NCBI RefSeq assembly: GCF_000321225.1
Contig: NW_004450397.1
Span: forward strand, 3,100,484 to 3,164,483
DNA length: 64,000 bases
Reading direction: 5' to 3'
From: Odobenus rosmarus divergens
Taxonomy: Eukaryota > Chordata > Mammalia > Carnivora > Odobenidae
Part shown: positions 34,425 through 44,733 of the stretch, piece by piece
Layout of the letters: the number at the start of each line of letters is the position of its first letter
Position numbering within the stretch: position 1 is the first letter of the stretch
Position numbers and translations under genes: made by a program
The notes under the pieces: generated by a model
Told to the model about the DNA's origin: nothing
The model's input: only the letters and a program-made list of their open reading frames with translations
The model's database searches: none

Positions 34425-34622
34425 GTTCTTTAAGATTTTTTTTTTTTTTAATTTGACAGAGAAAGAGACAGAGAGACAGGGAACACAAGCAGGGGGAGTG
34501 GGAGAGGGAGAAGCAGGCTTCCCACCGAGCAGGGAGCCCAATGCGGGGCTCGATCCCAGGACCTTGGGACCATCACCTGAGCCGAAGGCAGATGCCCAAC
34601 GACTAAGCCACCCAGGAGCCCC
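34425..34622 (-). mobile_element. CAN SINE, full length
   Basis: Minus-strand SINE close to consensus. Duplication TCTCCCAGTTCTT (34410-34422) and TCTCCTAATTCTT (34623-34635). Confidence 0.95.
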
Positions 34623-34635
34623 TCTCCTAATTCTT

Positions 34636-35204
34636 CTACCTGGGCTTTAGTCTAGATCCTGGTTTTCAGGGTGTTATATTGATACGTGATCTCCAAATCC
34701 TTCCTGGATTGGGGGTTCTGCCCTCCTAGAGCTACACACAGTCCATACTTCCCTGTTTATTGAAGGCCACTTCCAATGCCAACTTCCTGTTGGCTGAACT
34801 ACTAAGCATTCCCAGTCCAAGCCCCCAAAGTCAAGTCCTCCTCGTGTTAGGATGCCCTGATCCTTCACTGTGAAACTCTGTTGCTGATTATATAGGCAAC
34901 AGCTAAAGAATTGAGAGGATGACCAAATCTTGACCCTCTGTCGCTCTCTCTTGTCAGCGCCGTCTATTGTCTGAGTGTGCTCATCCCTCTCTGGTGGCGG
35001 GTCCAGTGCTAGATGGTGTAGATGCTATTTTTCTCCCTGCCAGCCCCATCATGCTCTAAATGGTTGGTCACTGGCCATGCCCTCTTGATGCACTAGATAT
35101 GACCTCCATACCCCCAAAATAAAGGAGCAAAAATAAATGTCTATAAAACAAATGCAAAATCAAAAGGAAGAGTATGGACTTATTTTGTTAACAAACACCT
35201 CAAG
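34636..35204. other. Unassigned sequence
   Basis: About 0.57 kb. A minus-strand 64-codon ORF (34674-34868) has no recognised features. Confidence 0.4.
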
Positions 35205-35370
35205 AATGATAAGACTAACTCACATTTATTGGGTCCTATGTGTCAGCCACTCTTCTAAGCCCTTTACATGTATGAACTCATTTTTTCCTCACAACAACTT
35301 GGTCAAGTAGTGCTATGATTATTCTCCTCTTGTGGATGAGGCCACTAAGGCACTAGTGTGTAAGTAACTG
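35205..35370 (-). mobile_element. MIR, left part (split by a DNA transposon)
   Basis: Minus-strand MIR: 'CTCACATTTATTGGGTCC', 'CCACTCTTCTAAGCCCTTTA', 'CTCACAACAACTTGGTCAAG', 'TTGTGGATGAGGCCACTAAG', 'GTAAGTAACTG'. The remainder of the MIR continues at about 35859-35945 after the inserted Tigger-type element. Confidence 0.8.
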
Positions 35371-35856
35371 CAGATGGTCTCCGATTTATGATGGTTGGAC
35401 TTACAAATTTTATGACTGTATGGTACTGTAAAGGTTATATGCATTCAGTAGAAGCTGTGCTTCAAGTTTTGAATTTGGATCTTTTCTTGGACTAGCGATA
35501 AGCAGCATGATCTTCTTTTGTGATGCTGGGCAGCGGCCTTGACATGCAACTCATAGGGTAAACAACCGATACACTTACAACCATATGTACCCATACAGCT
35601 ATTCTGGTTTTCACTTTCAGTACAGTATTCCATAAATTACATGAGATATTCAGCACTATATTATCAAACAGGCTTTGTGTTAGATAATTTTGTCCAACTG
35701 TACGCTAACATAGGCTTCTGAGCACATTTCAGGTAGGCTAGGCTAAGCTATGATGTTCTGCATGTTAAGTGTTTTAAAAGCACTTTGACTTATTGTATTT
35801 TCAATTTATCATGGGTTTTTTCAGGATGTAACCCCAATGGAAGTTGGAAAGATCTG
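35371..35856. mobile_element. MER44/Tigger7-like nonautonomous DNA transposon
   Basis: Ends are inverted: left 'CAGATGGTCTCCGATTTATG', right 'CAACTT'-complement region ending 'GTTGGAAAGATCTGTA'. The interior 'GCATTCAGTAGAAGC', 'GATGCTGGGCAGCGGC', 'GGGTAAACAACCGATACACT', 'TTTCAGTACAGTATTCCATA' and 'GGTAGGCTAGGCTAAGCTA' is a well-known Tigger-derived MITE. It is inserted in a MIR. Exact subfamily name is from memory of the family and moderately sure. Confidence 0.8.
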
Positions 35857-35858
35857 TA

Positions 35859-35945
35859 GTCCAGGTTGTAAGGCTGGGTAAGTAGGAGGGTTAAGTTTCA
35901 AACCTAATGATCTTGCCCCAGAATCCTCACTTCTTTTCATTTTCA
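35859..35945 (-). mobile_element. MIR, right part
   Basis: Continuation of the interrupted MIR: 'GGCTGGGTAAGTAGG', 'GTTAAGTTTCAAACC', corresponding to the conserved region just after the part at 35205-35370. Confidence 0.6.
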
Positions 35946-36213
35946 TAAGGTCTCAAAAGATGTCAGTGTGTCCTAGCCCAATATGATAACCCAAACCCAT
36001 AATGATTATCCCGAGTCATCAAAAATATTCACTTCTACTCTAGAGACTAGAAAATTGTATAAAACACTTCAAGGAATTATCTCAAAATTGATTTAAAAGT
36101 GATGGTACCCTACAAGGGGTCAGCTTCTTCTATCTGGAAAATTAACTTATGGAGAACCAAAACAATGAGTTGTTACTGTCTTATAGCTATTCCTTTATTA
36201 TCAGATTTATTTA

Positions 36214-36446
36214 TTTTTAATTTTTTAAAACAATTTTTAAAAATTTTTATTTATTAGAGAGAGAGAGATAGTGAGAGCAGAAGCGGGGGGCGGGGGGAGG
36301 AGAGGGAAGGGCATAGAGAAAGGGAGAAGCAGATTCCCTGATGAGCAGGGAGCCTAATGTAGGGCTAGATCCCAGGACCCTGGGATCATGACCTGAGCCG
36401 AAGGCAGACGCTTAACTGACTGAGCCACCCAGGAGCTCCTCTTTTT
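36214..36446 (-). mobile_element. CAN SINE, full length
   Basis: Minus-strand SINE with a long AT-rich tail and a G-rich body (GCGGGGGGCGGGGGGAGG). Duplication centred on ATCAGATTTATTTA at 36200-36213 and 36449-36462. Confidence 0.94.
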
Positions 36447-36462
36447 TCATCAGATTTATTTA

Positions 36463-37130
36463 ATATTTGAATTATACCTCATCTTTAATTTAGACCTAAA
36501 TCTTTATAGGACATAGGTGCCTATACTAATATATTTCTGGAGTTACACCAGAAATGATTTTATTTATGGTGGAAAATACTTTGATGCTAAGTAACTTTTG
36601 GATCATATAGCTCTTTTCAGAGTTAAGACAGACTATAATCAAAAGTGGTGCATTAGAATCCCATTTGAAAAACAATAGACTCTGAACTGAAAATAATTGA
36701 TCCTTTTTCCCCTCTGTAATAACACGTTTGTAGAACTTAGATAATAGCTACCAATTCCATTTTTCTAAAACTTTAGCCAGGTGACTAAATATACTTTATT
36801 CCTGACATTATATTTCTTTAAAAATGAATTCCAGTTACCTGGAATTAAGGCACAGTTAGTTACAGGTCATGATTTAATTGCATCAATCTAAGTTTATTGT
36901 CAAATTATCTTGTTAGTGTCCAGAGCCTTTAGGCCACTGAGAGTCTAAACAAAACATGCTGTCATACCTGAGAAAGGGCAGATAGAGGTATTAAAAACAC
37001 ACAAAAATTTAAAAAAAAGAAAGAAACCATCTAGACACTTAACTTTTTCTTCTTAAGAAATGCCCAACATCGGTAATGGTTGAAAGGCAAGGCATCATAT
37101 CCTGGTATCACATGAGAATTGTAATGAGAT
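36463..37130. other. Unassigned AT-rich sequence
   Basis: About 0.67 kb, no recognised element. Confidence 0.4.
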
Positions 37131-37164
37131 CTTTTTTTTTTATTTAAATTGTAAAGAGACCTTT

Positions 37165-37256
37165 TTCCCTCTTTATTTTTAATTTTTATTATGTTCAATT
37201 AGCCAACATATAGTACATCATTAGTTTTTGATGTAGTGTTCAACGATTCATCATTT
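37165..37256 (-). mobile_element. L1 3' UTR terminal fragment
   Basis: Minus-strand 3'-terminal piece of a carnivore L1: 'TTATTATGTTCAATTAGCCA', 'ACATATAGTACATCATTAG', 'TTTTTGATGTAGTGTTC'. Its 5' continuation is cut at the adjacent SINE. Confidence 0.75.
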
Positions 37257-37259
37257 TTT

Positions 37260-37446
37260 TAAAAAGATTTTCTCATTTATTTGAGAGAGAGAGAGAGCAA
37301 GCACAGGCAGGTGGAAAGGCAGAGGGAGAGGGAGAAGCAGACTCCTCACTGAGAAGGGAGCCCGATGTGGGGCTCAATCCCAGAACCTGGAGATCATGAC
37401 CTGAGCCGAAGGCAGACACTTAACCATCTAAGCTATCCAGGTGCCC
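37260..37446 (-). mobile_element. CAN SINE, full length
   Basis: Minus-strand SINE directly abutting the L1 fragment; head decayed to AAGCTATCCAGGTGCCCC. Target duplication unclear because of the abutting L1. Confidence 0.93.
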
Positions 37447-37559
37447 CTGCAGTGAGACCTTTTAACAAATACTTGGGTACTACCTGACAAGGATTAAGTC
37501 AGGAACTCAGGAAGTAGTTCCCAGATATTGATGTATTTAAAATTTTCCCAGTTAATTCT

Positions 37560-37770
37560 TTTTTCCTTTTTCTTTCTTTTCTTTTCTTTCTTTTTTGAGA
37601 GAGAGCAGGGGGTCGGGGGAGGGGAGAGTGAGAGAGAGAGAGAGAATCTTAAGCAGGCTCTGTGCCCAACGCAGAGCCCCACATGGGGCTCAATCTCACA
37701 ACCCTGAGATCATGACCTGAGCCAAAATCAAGAGTCAGACACTTAACTGACTGAACCACCCAGGCGCCCC
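37560..37770 (-). mobile_element. CAN SINE with (CTTTT)n-rich tail
   Basis: Minus-strand SINE of the 'AAATCAAGAGTCAGACACTT' subfamily whose A tail has become an AAAAG-type run (37560-37596). Duplication TTCCCAGTTAATTCT (37545-37559) and TTCCCCAGTTAATTCT (37772-37787). Confidence 0.94.
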
Positions 37771-37814
37771 CTTCCCCAGTTAATTCTCATGTGCAGCAAG
37801 CTTGAGAACACGGA

Positions 37815-38030
37815 TCTAGGCCGAGGGCTGGCAAAGTGTGGCTGCCGGCCTGGCCAGTTTGTAAGTACCGTTTTACTGGAACACAGCTGCACCCATTCAT
37901 ATATATATTGTCTATGACTTCTTTGGGCTACAGGGGCAGACATGAGTATTTCAGACAGACTATATACCCTTAAAAGCCTAAAATAACTTACTATTTGGCT
38001 CTTTAAGAAAAATGTTGCCAACCTGTTCTA
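37815..38030 (+). mobile_element. hAT-type MITE, second copy
   Basis: Same family as 21430-21650: 'GAGGGCTGGCAAAGTGTGGC', 'GTTTTACTGGAACACAGC', 'CATTCATATATATATTGTC', 'AAAAGCCTAAAATAACTTAC' and end 'TGTTGCCAACCTG'. Confidence 0.75.
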
Positions 38031-38209
38031 TACACTAATGAAATACCACGGTATTTGTGGGATCCATTATAAAATGAAAATGTAAAACCCCTGATTCAGA
38101 AAGCAGGGACAGTAGTTCCACTAAATGTAATGAGATGTAAAAATTTTTCCTTTATTCTGTGCTATGTCTTTCAACTTGTCAAGGTGTTTTTATTTGCTGT
38201 TTAATATTT

Positions 38210-38327
38210 TGGGTTTTTTTTTTAAGGTTTTATTTTTAAGTAATCTCTACACCCAATGAGGGGCTCGAACTTACGGCCCCGAGACCAAGCATCACATGCT
38301 CCGCCTGCTGAGCTGGCCAGGATCCCC
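38210..38327 (-). mobile_element. Short-form CAN SINE (head only)
   Basis: Minus-strand short form ('AAGTAATCTCTACACCC', 'GAGCTGGCCAGGATCCCC'). Duplication TGCTGTTTAATATT (38195-38208) and TGCTATTTAATGTT (38328-38341). Confidence 0.92.
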
Positions 38328-38341
38328 TGCTATTTAATGTT

Positions 38342-38680
38342 CTAAATAAAGAAAAGCCTAAATCACAAATTATTAGAAGAAATTTTACTGTTCATGTTTC
38401 TATACTGCAATGAGTTTTAAATGTAAAAACAAGAGTGTTGAACTCAAATGTAGACTCATCAAAATTACACAATTTGTATTTTGTGTAATACAAAATTGCT
38501 TGTCCATGTGTATGGAGAAATGCTGCACAGAATCGCCTCAACTGTTTGTATTTCACTTCTTGACTCCTTTACCTCTTTCACCTTCGGTCTTGGCAAGACG
38601 TCCCTCCAACCTGCCACAGAGCACCTTCCTCATGGTACCTGTCACACCGCTCTGGAGGTTAACATGCTTTGCTTCTCCTC
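38342..38680. other. Unassigned sequence
   Basis: About 0.34 kb. Two overlapping ORFs (38410-38745, 38481-38711) lack motifs; their 3' part overlaps an L2-like segment, so they are not called. Confidence 0.4.
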
Positions 38681-38770
38681 ACGACTACATTGTGAGTTTT
38701 CAAGTCAATGAACCTGTTCCACACCTTTGTTTCACTAGTGCCTAGCAAAGAGTAAATATTCACTTCCTGT
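38681..38770 (+). mobile_element. L2-like 3' end fragment
   Basis: 'TTCACTAGTGCCTAGCAAAG' followed by 'AGTAAATATTCACTTCC' resembles the L2/MIR-type 'cagtgcctggcacatagtaggtgctcaataaa' ending. Short and diverged. Confidence 0.4.
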
Positions 38771-39364
38771 TTCGTGAGCGAATATATAAGTGACTGAAAT
38801 TAATGACTGGCAAACTGCATTTCTCAGTGGCTAATTCCCAAAGTCGTCAGACAGAATTATCAGTTATGTTTTTTGAAGATTCTCAAGGAGAGAAAATCTA
38901 CAGCCATTTTCTGTAAATCCATTTCCTGTGCTTTACCAACTTGGCAGTTTTCTCTTACTGTCCAATGGTAAGGTTTTTTTGTTTGTTTGTTTGTTTGTTT
39001 TGCTTATGACTTTTTCACGGGCACTGAGCTGGACTTGTGTTGGCCATGGCGTAGGGCAAAGATTCAGACAGAGTTAGGGTCAAGCTTGTCTCCAGCAGTT
39101 ACTTTTGTAAGAATTTTCTGCTGAGTGCCCTATTTTTGGATGAGCTGCCTTCCTCAAAGTGTTACGGCAAGGATTATGTCAGACACAAAGTCTAGGACAG
39201 TAGACTTTCAAAAAATGGTAGTCCACTCCTCTACCCTCCCCATTTAAATATCTTCTACATATTCAGTATAGCAATTGCCTTGTTTCTGAGAGAAATAACT
39301 TTGTCATTACATCTTAACTGAAGAAAAGACTATTAATAGTCCAATTTAATTTGAACTATATCAA
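38771..39364. other. Unassigned sequence with (TTTG)n
   Basis: About 0.6 kb; a GTTTGTTTGTTTGTTTG microsatellite at about 38979-39000. No element or exon recognised. Confidence 0.4.
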
Positions 39365-39515
39365 AGATCTTTTTTTCACTTTGTGTGTGGTGTTGGTTGC
39401 ATGGTTTAATATAGTCCCCCATGACACCTAAATTATACACTTAAATATGCTGAATTTTATTTAACATCAATTTTACCTCAATGTTCCTGACAATATAAAA
39501 TAATAAAGATATTCT
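39365..39515 (+). mobile_element. Ancient L1 3' terminus
   Basis: Forward L1M 3' end: 'GTGGTGTTGGTTGCATGG', 'AAATTATACACTTAAATATG', 'CTGAATTTTATTTAACATC', 'TTTTACCTCAATG'. Confidence 0.7.
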
Positions 39516-39624
39516 AAAGTCATATCTGTTTCACTTCTGATATCTATGTTTTTCTTCATTCAGAGTCCCGCACCTCTCCTCCCTCCTGGATCGCTTCATG
39601 TCAATCTCTGAAATTCATATTCTT

Positions 39625-40077
39625 TGTATTAGTGTGCTAGGGCCACCATCACAAAATACCACAGACTAGGTGGTTTAAACAACAGAAATGTGTTTTCTCA
39701 CAGTTCTGGCAGCTGAAAGTGCAAGATAAAAGGCCTGGTTCCTCCCAAGGCCTCTCTCCTTGGCTTGCAGATGGCCTCCTTGCTGTGTCCTCTGTGGACT
39801 TTCCTCTGTTCGAGCATCCCTGGTGGCTCTCTTCTTATAAGAACATCAATCATACTGGATGTGGGCTGTACCTTCCTTTTCTCTACCTAACTTAATCACC
39901 TTTTTGAACATGCTATCTCCAGCGACAGTCACATGGATGAGCGTCTACCCGTATGACCTCATTTAAGCTTATTACCTCTTTAAAGACTGTGTCTCCAAAT
40001 ATCTTCACATTCTGAGATACTGGGGATTGAGACTTCAACATATGCATCTTTGGGTAAAACAAAGACAGCCCATAACA
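39625..40077 (-). mobile_element. MLT1-like MaLR LTR
   Basis: Minus-strand LTR with TG...CA ends (TGTTATGGGC at 40077, CACTAATACA at 39625). Family wording: 'GTGCTAGGGCCACCATCAC', 'TTAAACAACAGAAATGTG', 'CTTATAAGAACATCAATC', 'TTACCTCTTTAAAGAC', 'CACATTCTGAGATACTGGGG', 'ACTTCAACATATGCAT'. No internal sequence accompanies it. Confidence 0.8.
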
Positions 40078-40332
40078 CTGTCCTCTTCACCAACTTCCCT
40101 AGCTAAAACCTCCTTATTCTAACTAGAACCTGACTCACTCCAGCAAAATACTTAGCATATTCTTTTCTTCCAAATGGGAAATATTTTATTATTTTCATTT
40201 AGTGAATTCTTATTTATCCTTTAGTCTCAACCTAAATATCCTAAATGTCACTTCCCTAGGGAGGCCACTCCTTAAACTCAGGTTAGGTCTCCTCTTTCAT
40301 GTTCACAATAGCATCCTGTAATTCCTTCATTA

Positions 40333-40847
40333 TGTGGAGGTTTTTTTGGTCAGCTTTACTGATGTATAATTTATATACAATAAAGGTCACCAATTTCAAG
40401 TGTACAGTTCAATGCATCTTGACAAACTATACAATAATATAACCACCACAATAATCCTGAAATAAAATATTTTTATTTTCCTAAAAACGTCCCTTAGGGC
40501 CATTTGCAATCAACTTCCTCTACCCACAAGCAATCATTCATCTATTTTCTATCACTATAAGTTTCTATTTTCTAGAATTTCATATAGACAGAATCATACA
40601 GTAAGTAGTCTTTTATGACTATTTTCTTTCATTCATAATGATTTTGAGATTAACATATTATTATCAGTAGTTCATTCCTTTTTACTGACGAGTAGAATTC
40701 TATTATATGGACATACAATTGGTTTAATTCATCCAAGAGTTGATGAACATTTGGGTTGTTTCCAGGTTTTGGCTATTATAAACAGCTACTATGAACATTC
40801 ACATACAAGTCTTTATATTGACATGTTTTCATTTCCTTGGGTAATTA
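40333..40847 (-). mobile_element. Ancient L1, left half (split by a provirus)
   Basis: Minus-strand L1M 3' sequence: 'TTTACTGATGTATAATTTAT', 'AGTGTACAGTTCAATGCATC', 'ACAGAATCATACAGTAAG', 'GTTCATTCCTTTTTACTGAC', 'GAACATTTGGGTTGTTTCC', 'TTTCCTTGGGTAATTA'. It breaks at 40847 in the middle of the well-known 'gggtaaatacctaggag' phrase and resumes at 47791. Confidence 0.85.
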
Positions 40848-41355
40848 TAACTGAGGCCAAACTCATTCTGCTTGCCACATGATGGGCCAATAAGTCAAGA
40901 GGCAAGATGTTGGGGTAAAGAAAGCTACATTATTTGGAAAGCCAGCAAACTGAGGACATGGAGGACTATTGTCCCAAAGAAACATCTCCCCTCAGCATGA
41001 AATTTAAACTTCTTTTATGTTAGCAAAAAGAGGAAATAAGAGAGGGTTGGAATCAGAAGGTGACTGATGTCTGTAGACATCCATGGAAGGTTGTATAAAC
41101 TCTTTTGCTCTTGGTCAGTTGGTCTTTGCATAAGGAAGGTGGTCATGTCGTTCCTGAAACATAGCAGTCATTTCTGCACATGCTTCCTTCTCTCCTTGGG
41201 TGAGGTAGGTTTCAGGTAAAGAGCAGGTTTTGCAGATCTTGGCTATGACATGCTATGTACAGGGCTAAGCAGAGGTTTCTAAGCTATGGGTCACAGCAGC
41301 AAGGGCAATAGGAGCAATATGGAGTCAGATATGCTAAGTTTCTTTCCCTGTTACA
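40848..41355 (-). repeat. Provirus 3' LTR
   Basis: On the minus strand it starts TGTAACAGGGAAAG and ends near GGCCTCAGTTA. It matches the other LTR throughout; in the terminal 80 bp (TTTCTAAGCTATGGG... side) I count about 11 differences by eye. Confidence 0.85.
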
Positions 41356-41370
41356 ATTCCCCACTGTCAA
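41354..41370 (-). other. Polypurine tract of the provirus
   Basis: On the minus strand TTTTGACAGTGGGGAATTG lies directly before the 3' LTR start, as the plus-strand primer site of class I retroviruses does. This fixes the element's orientation. Confidence 0.6.
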
Positions 41371-42019
41371 AAGTTCATCCCACAATCTTGTGAGATCAGG
41401 GACAGTGGGACATCATCTATCATCAGACCACTTTCTGCCAGATGGGGTCAACAAGGGGCAACTGTGAAATAAAACCGTCTGACTTGACTTATGAAATATT
41501 CCTTAGTGCCTCTTTTTAGAAGTAACCATAGGCATTTCTATGGAAACAAAAGAAAAACACAGATTAATGGTTGGAGCAAATTACAAATCCAGTGTCTGAG
41601 TCCTGAGTGCTGCCAGAGAGAATTTGTAGGCTTGAAGCAGCCTCAGATGGCATGGGCCCTAGCAGGGAGAAGCAGACAGATTTCTCTGGCTTGTAGTTCA
41701 AATGTCTCTGGTGATCCTTTTGAGTGGCCCACAGTGCAACGGGCATAGAGACCATCTCCATATGAGAGAGTGAGGCGATTTCTCTCAAGTTTCCCTCAAG
41801 TTGTCTAGCTTCAGTTTGCAGAGCTTTAGGTAAGACGGAGGTTGTAGCTCTCGATGATTTCAAGTCAAGAGAATGAGAGAAAATTGGAAACCTTAATTTG
41901 GAGAGTTATAGCCAGATATTTGAGGAAACCACAAGAACTCAGGATTCAGCCGGTTTCATAGGCAAACAACAAACACTCAAAGATGATCAGAACTAGAATC
42001 TAACATCCACAAGTGTGTG
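41371..42019 (-). pseudogene. Provirus 3' internal part, gene not identified
   Basis: Contains a 100-codon minus-strand frame (41564-41863) with LQTEARQLEGNLREIASL, which has a heptad-like look, then a proline/serine-rich stretch. Position before the 3' LTR suggests envelope origin, but I see no transmembrane hallmark or disulfide motif, so the assignment is open. Confidence 0.35.
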
Positions 42020-42198
42020 TTTTTTTTAATTTATTTGAGAGAGTGAGAGAGAGAATGCATGCGCAAGAGTGGGGGGAGGGGCCGAGGGAGGAGCAGACTC
42101 CCCACTGAGCAGGGAGCCTGATGTAGGGCTTGATCCTGAGACTCCAGGATCATGACCTGAGCCAAAGGCAGACATTTAACCGACTGAGCCACCCAGTC
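42020..42198 (-). mobile_element. CAN SINE inside the provirus
   Basis: Minus-strand copy with a shortened head (ends GCCACCCAG). AAGTGTGTGTTTTT before and TGGGTGTGCTTTT after suggest the duplication. Confidence 0.9.
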
Positions 42199-42934
42199 AC
42201 AGCCATGGGTGTGCTTTTGAAACATAATTTTTTTGTCTAAAATCACCCTCATTTTTATCAATCATAGCCAAATTAAGACTAATTGTAAAGTAAGTCCAGT
42301 TTTAACAAACTTGGCCTAATTATTTTCATAAGCACAGCAAGAATGGCAATTGACAATATAGATTCTTTAAAATCTGCCTTGCTAGAACTTCGTATAAGGA
42401 ATTTTAGATTGAACTTTTAATAGCCTCTCAAGGTCAAAAGCCAAGCCTAATACTTGCTGTCATATTTGTCTGCAATACTTGTAGATTTGGGTGAATTCCT
42501 CCCTTCTCAAGGTCCGCAAAATAACCTGAGGTTCCTGCACCTGCCAGGAACAACATTCTTGACTCACCTTGACTCACGCTGCTGGGAATTTTGTAAGCGA
42601 GGTATCAGGCCAGCATTTCCAAGGGGCGCTACTAGCTCTAGAAAATCAACCTGAGTTCCTTAAAGCTGTCTGGTCATATCTGAGTCTATGCATGTCTCTC
42701 AAATATGACATCCCAGTCAAAGCCTTGGTAATATTACCAATGTCTCCAATGGTGTTCTGTTACAAGGAGAACAGATTCTTATTGAACTTATGCAAATAAC
42801 TATAACTGTCATGAAAGAAAGAATATTCACTGAAAGCGTCTGAGTTCTGGAGGGTTCATGTAGGGAGAAAAGATAAATCTTTCAAATTGTTTACAAAGAA
42901 ATATTTTATCAAATTTCTGTAATTCATAGATACC
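42199..42934 (-). other. Provirus interior, no gene readable
   Basis: Between two SINEs. Forward ORFs at 42454-42799 are antisense to the provirus and lack motifs. Confidence 0.5.
42311..42390 (+). repeat. 80-bp inverted repeat, copy 1
   Basis: Begins TTGGCCTAATTATTTTC and ends CCTTGCTAGAACTT. Its reverse complement occurs at 44594-44673 with two mismatches in 80 bp. Both lie inside the provirus. Confidence 0.95.
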
Positions 42935-43145
42935 ATTTTTTTAAAGTTTTTATTTATTTATTTATTTGAGAGAGAGAGAGAGAGAGTGCATGCACAAGCA
43001 GGGGGAGGTGCAGAGGGAGAGGGAGAGAATCCCAAGTAGATTCTGCACTGAACCTGATGTGAAGCTCCATCTCACAACTCCAAGATCGTGACCTGAGCCA
43101 AAATCAAGAGTCAGATGCTTAACCGACTGAGCCACCCAGGCACCC
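42935..43145 (-). mobile_element. CAN SINE inside the provirus
   Basis: Minus-strand SINE of the 'AAAATCAAGAGTCAGATGCT' subfamily. Duplication CTGTAATTCATAGATA (42917-42932) and CTGTAAGTCATAGATA (43146-43161). Confidence 0.95.
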
Positions 43146-43884
43146 CTGTAAGTCATAGATATCTTAAGAGAGAACGTTTCCTTAAATCTGGAAGAGTAAA
43201 CAATAAAGAACCAGGCATGTTTCAAAAAAAAGAGTCATAAAAACTATAATCATCTTTCTCGGTTCATTTAGTCTCATGTTACTAATTTTTATCCTGTTTG
43301 AATATACTTTTTCCATTTCTGGAAATTCTTAGTTTAGTTTTATGATTTTAAAGATACCAGAAACCTATAATTGTCAAAAGTCCTTTTCATGAATCTCCTT
43401 GAAGCCGAAACACATTTGCAAGAGCATCAGAGTGAAACAAGAACTGTAAATGACAAAAGACTCAAAAGTGGCCGTGGTCAAAAATCTGATGAGAGTTCAC
43501 TATGAGGCAGCTGGCAAGGAAATTTGGTTATTTTTGTGACATACAACATTTCAATGATTAGAATCACACGTGATAACATTTTATCAGGACATATGAAAAT
43601 CTTAGGAATTTTCATAATTTCTGGCACAGTTCTAGCATTTACTCACACAATATAACCTAAGAAGGTTTATCATCATCTGTTTGGCAATGATTCCATGTAA
43701 CTTAACACACCAAATAAACAAGCCTAATTCATCACAAAGACTTCGTTTAGAATTTGCATTTTGGGGAAGTTTCTAGAAACCTCAGAAGTTTCTAAAGCAT
43801 GTGCCTAAATAGAATTACTATTATTATAAAACTGAATGTCTAATTATCGACTTAACCAAGGTTACAATAAGAGATTCTACAGAA

Positions 43885-44084
43885 GGGCGCCTGGGTGGCT
43901 CAGTTGGTTCAGCAACTGCCTTCGGCTCAGGTCATGATCCTGGAGTCCCGGGATCGAGTCCCGCATCGGGCTCCCTGCTCGGCAGGGAGTCTGCTTCTCC
44001 CTCTGACCATCTTCCCTCTCGTGCTCTCCGTCTCTCATTCTCTCTCTCCCAAATAAATAAATAAAATCTTTAAAAAAAAAAAAA
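43885..44084 (+). mobile_element. CAN SINE inside the provirus, perfect TSD
   Basis: The only forward-strand SINE in the provirus. AAGAGATTCTACAGAA is identical at 43869-43884 and 44085-44100, so it is among the younger insertions here. Confidence 0.97.
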
Positions 44085-44556
44085 AAGAGATTCTACAGAA
44101 GGTTATATAGTTGTTAGCAAAACTTAGCTCCTCTAATATTGAGTAGATTTAACTTTCTTAATTAATCAAAGACCTAACAAAGACAAAACATAGAAACTTT
44201 GTTTTTATGGACAGATAAAGGAAAAAATGGCTTTGTTTACAATTTCTTATCAAGAGCAGAACAACAATCCAAGAAAACTTTGTCTTTTTAACTGGAAAAC
44301 CCAAATTCCAATCTTACACCAGTGTTCTTTTAAAACTCAGTCATTTATTTCAATCTTGGTCCTGACCACGCATAAAATTCTTTTCTAAAGATTCCTCTTC
44401 ACAAAGCTTCTACAACTTTCTTTTTCATTCGTATTTTGTCCCAAGTTTTCCCTCTCTAAACGATCAGTCTCATTTCAGGACAATATTACTTTCTTTTTCC
44501 CCTCAACAAAAAATGTATTCCCATTCCTTATACCTTTCTTACACATCTCCTACTCT

Positions 44557-44733
44557 CCCTACAGAGTCACTTTCCTTAGCAGCCTCAGTTACAAAGTTCT
44601 AGCAAGGCAGATTTTAAAGAATCTATATTGTCAATTGCCATTCTTGCTGTGCTTATGAAAATGACTAGGCCAATTTCCAGCAGCCTATTTTCCCTACAGA
44701 ATCGCTTTCCTTATTTCCAGCAGCCTCAGTTAC
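44557..44733. repeat. Direct repeats bracketing the inverted copy
   Basis: 'CCCTACAGAGTCACTTTCC...AGCAGCCTCAGTTAC' (44557-44592) recurs as 'CCCTACAGAATCGCTTTCC...AGCAGCCTCAGTTAC' (44692-44733, with six extra bases). Between them lies inverted copy 2 and an extra TTTCCAGCAGCCT (44674-44686). Confidence 0.85.
44594..44673 (-). repeat. 80-bp inverted repeat, copy 2
   Basis: Reverse complement of 42311-42390; only two mismatches, both near the TTGGCCTA end. It is far more alike than the two LTRs of the same provirus are. Confidence 0.95.
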
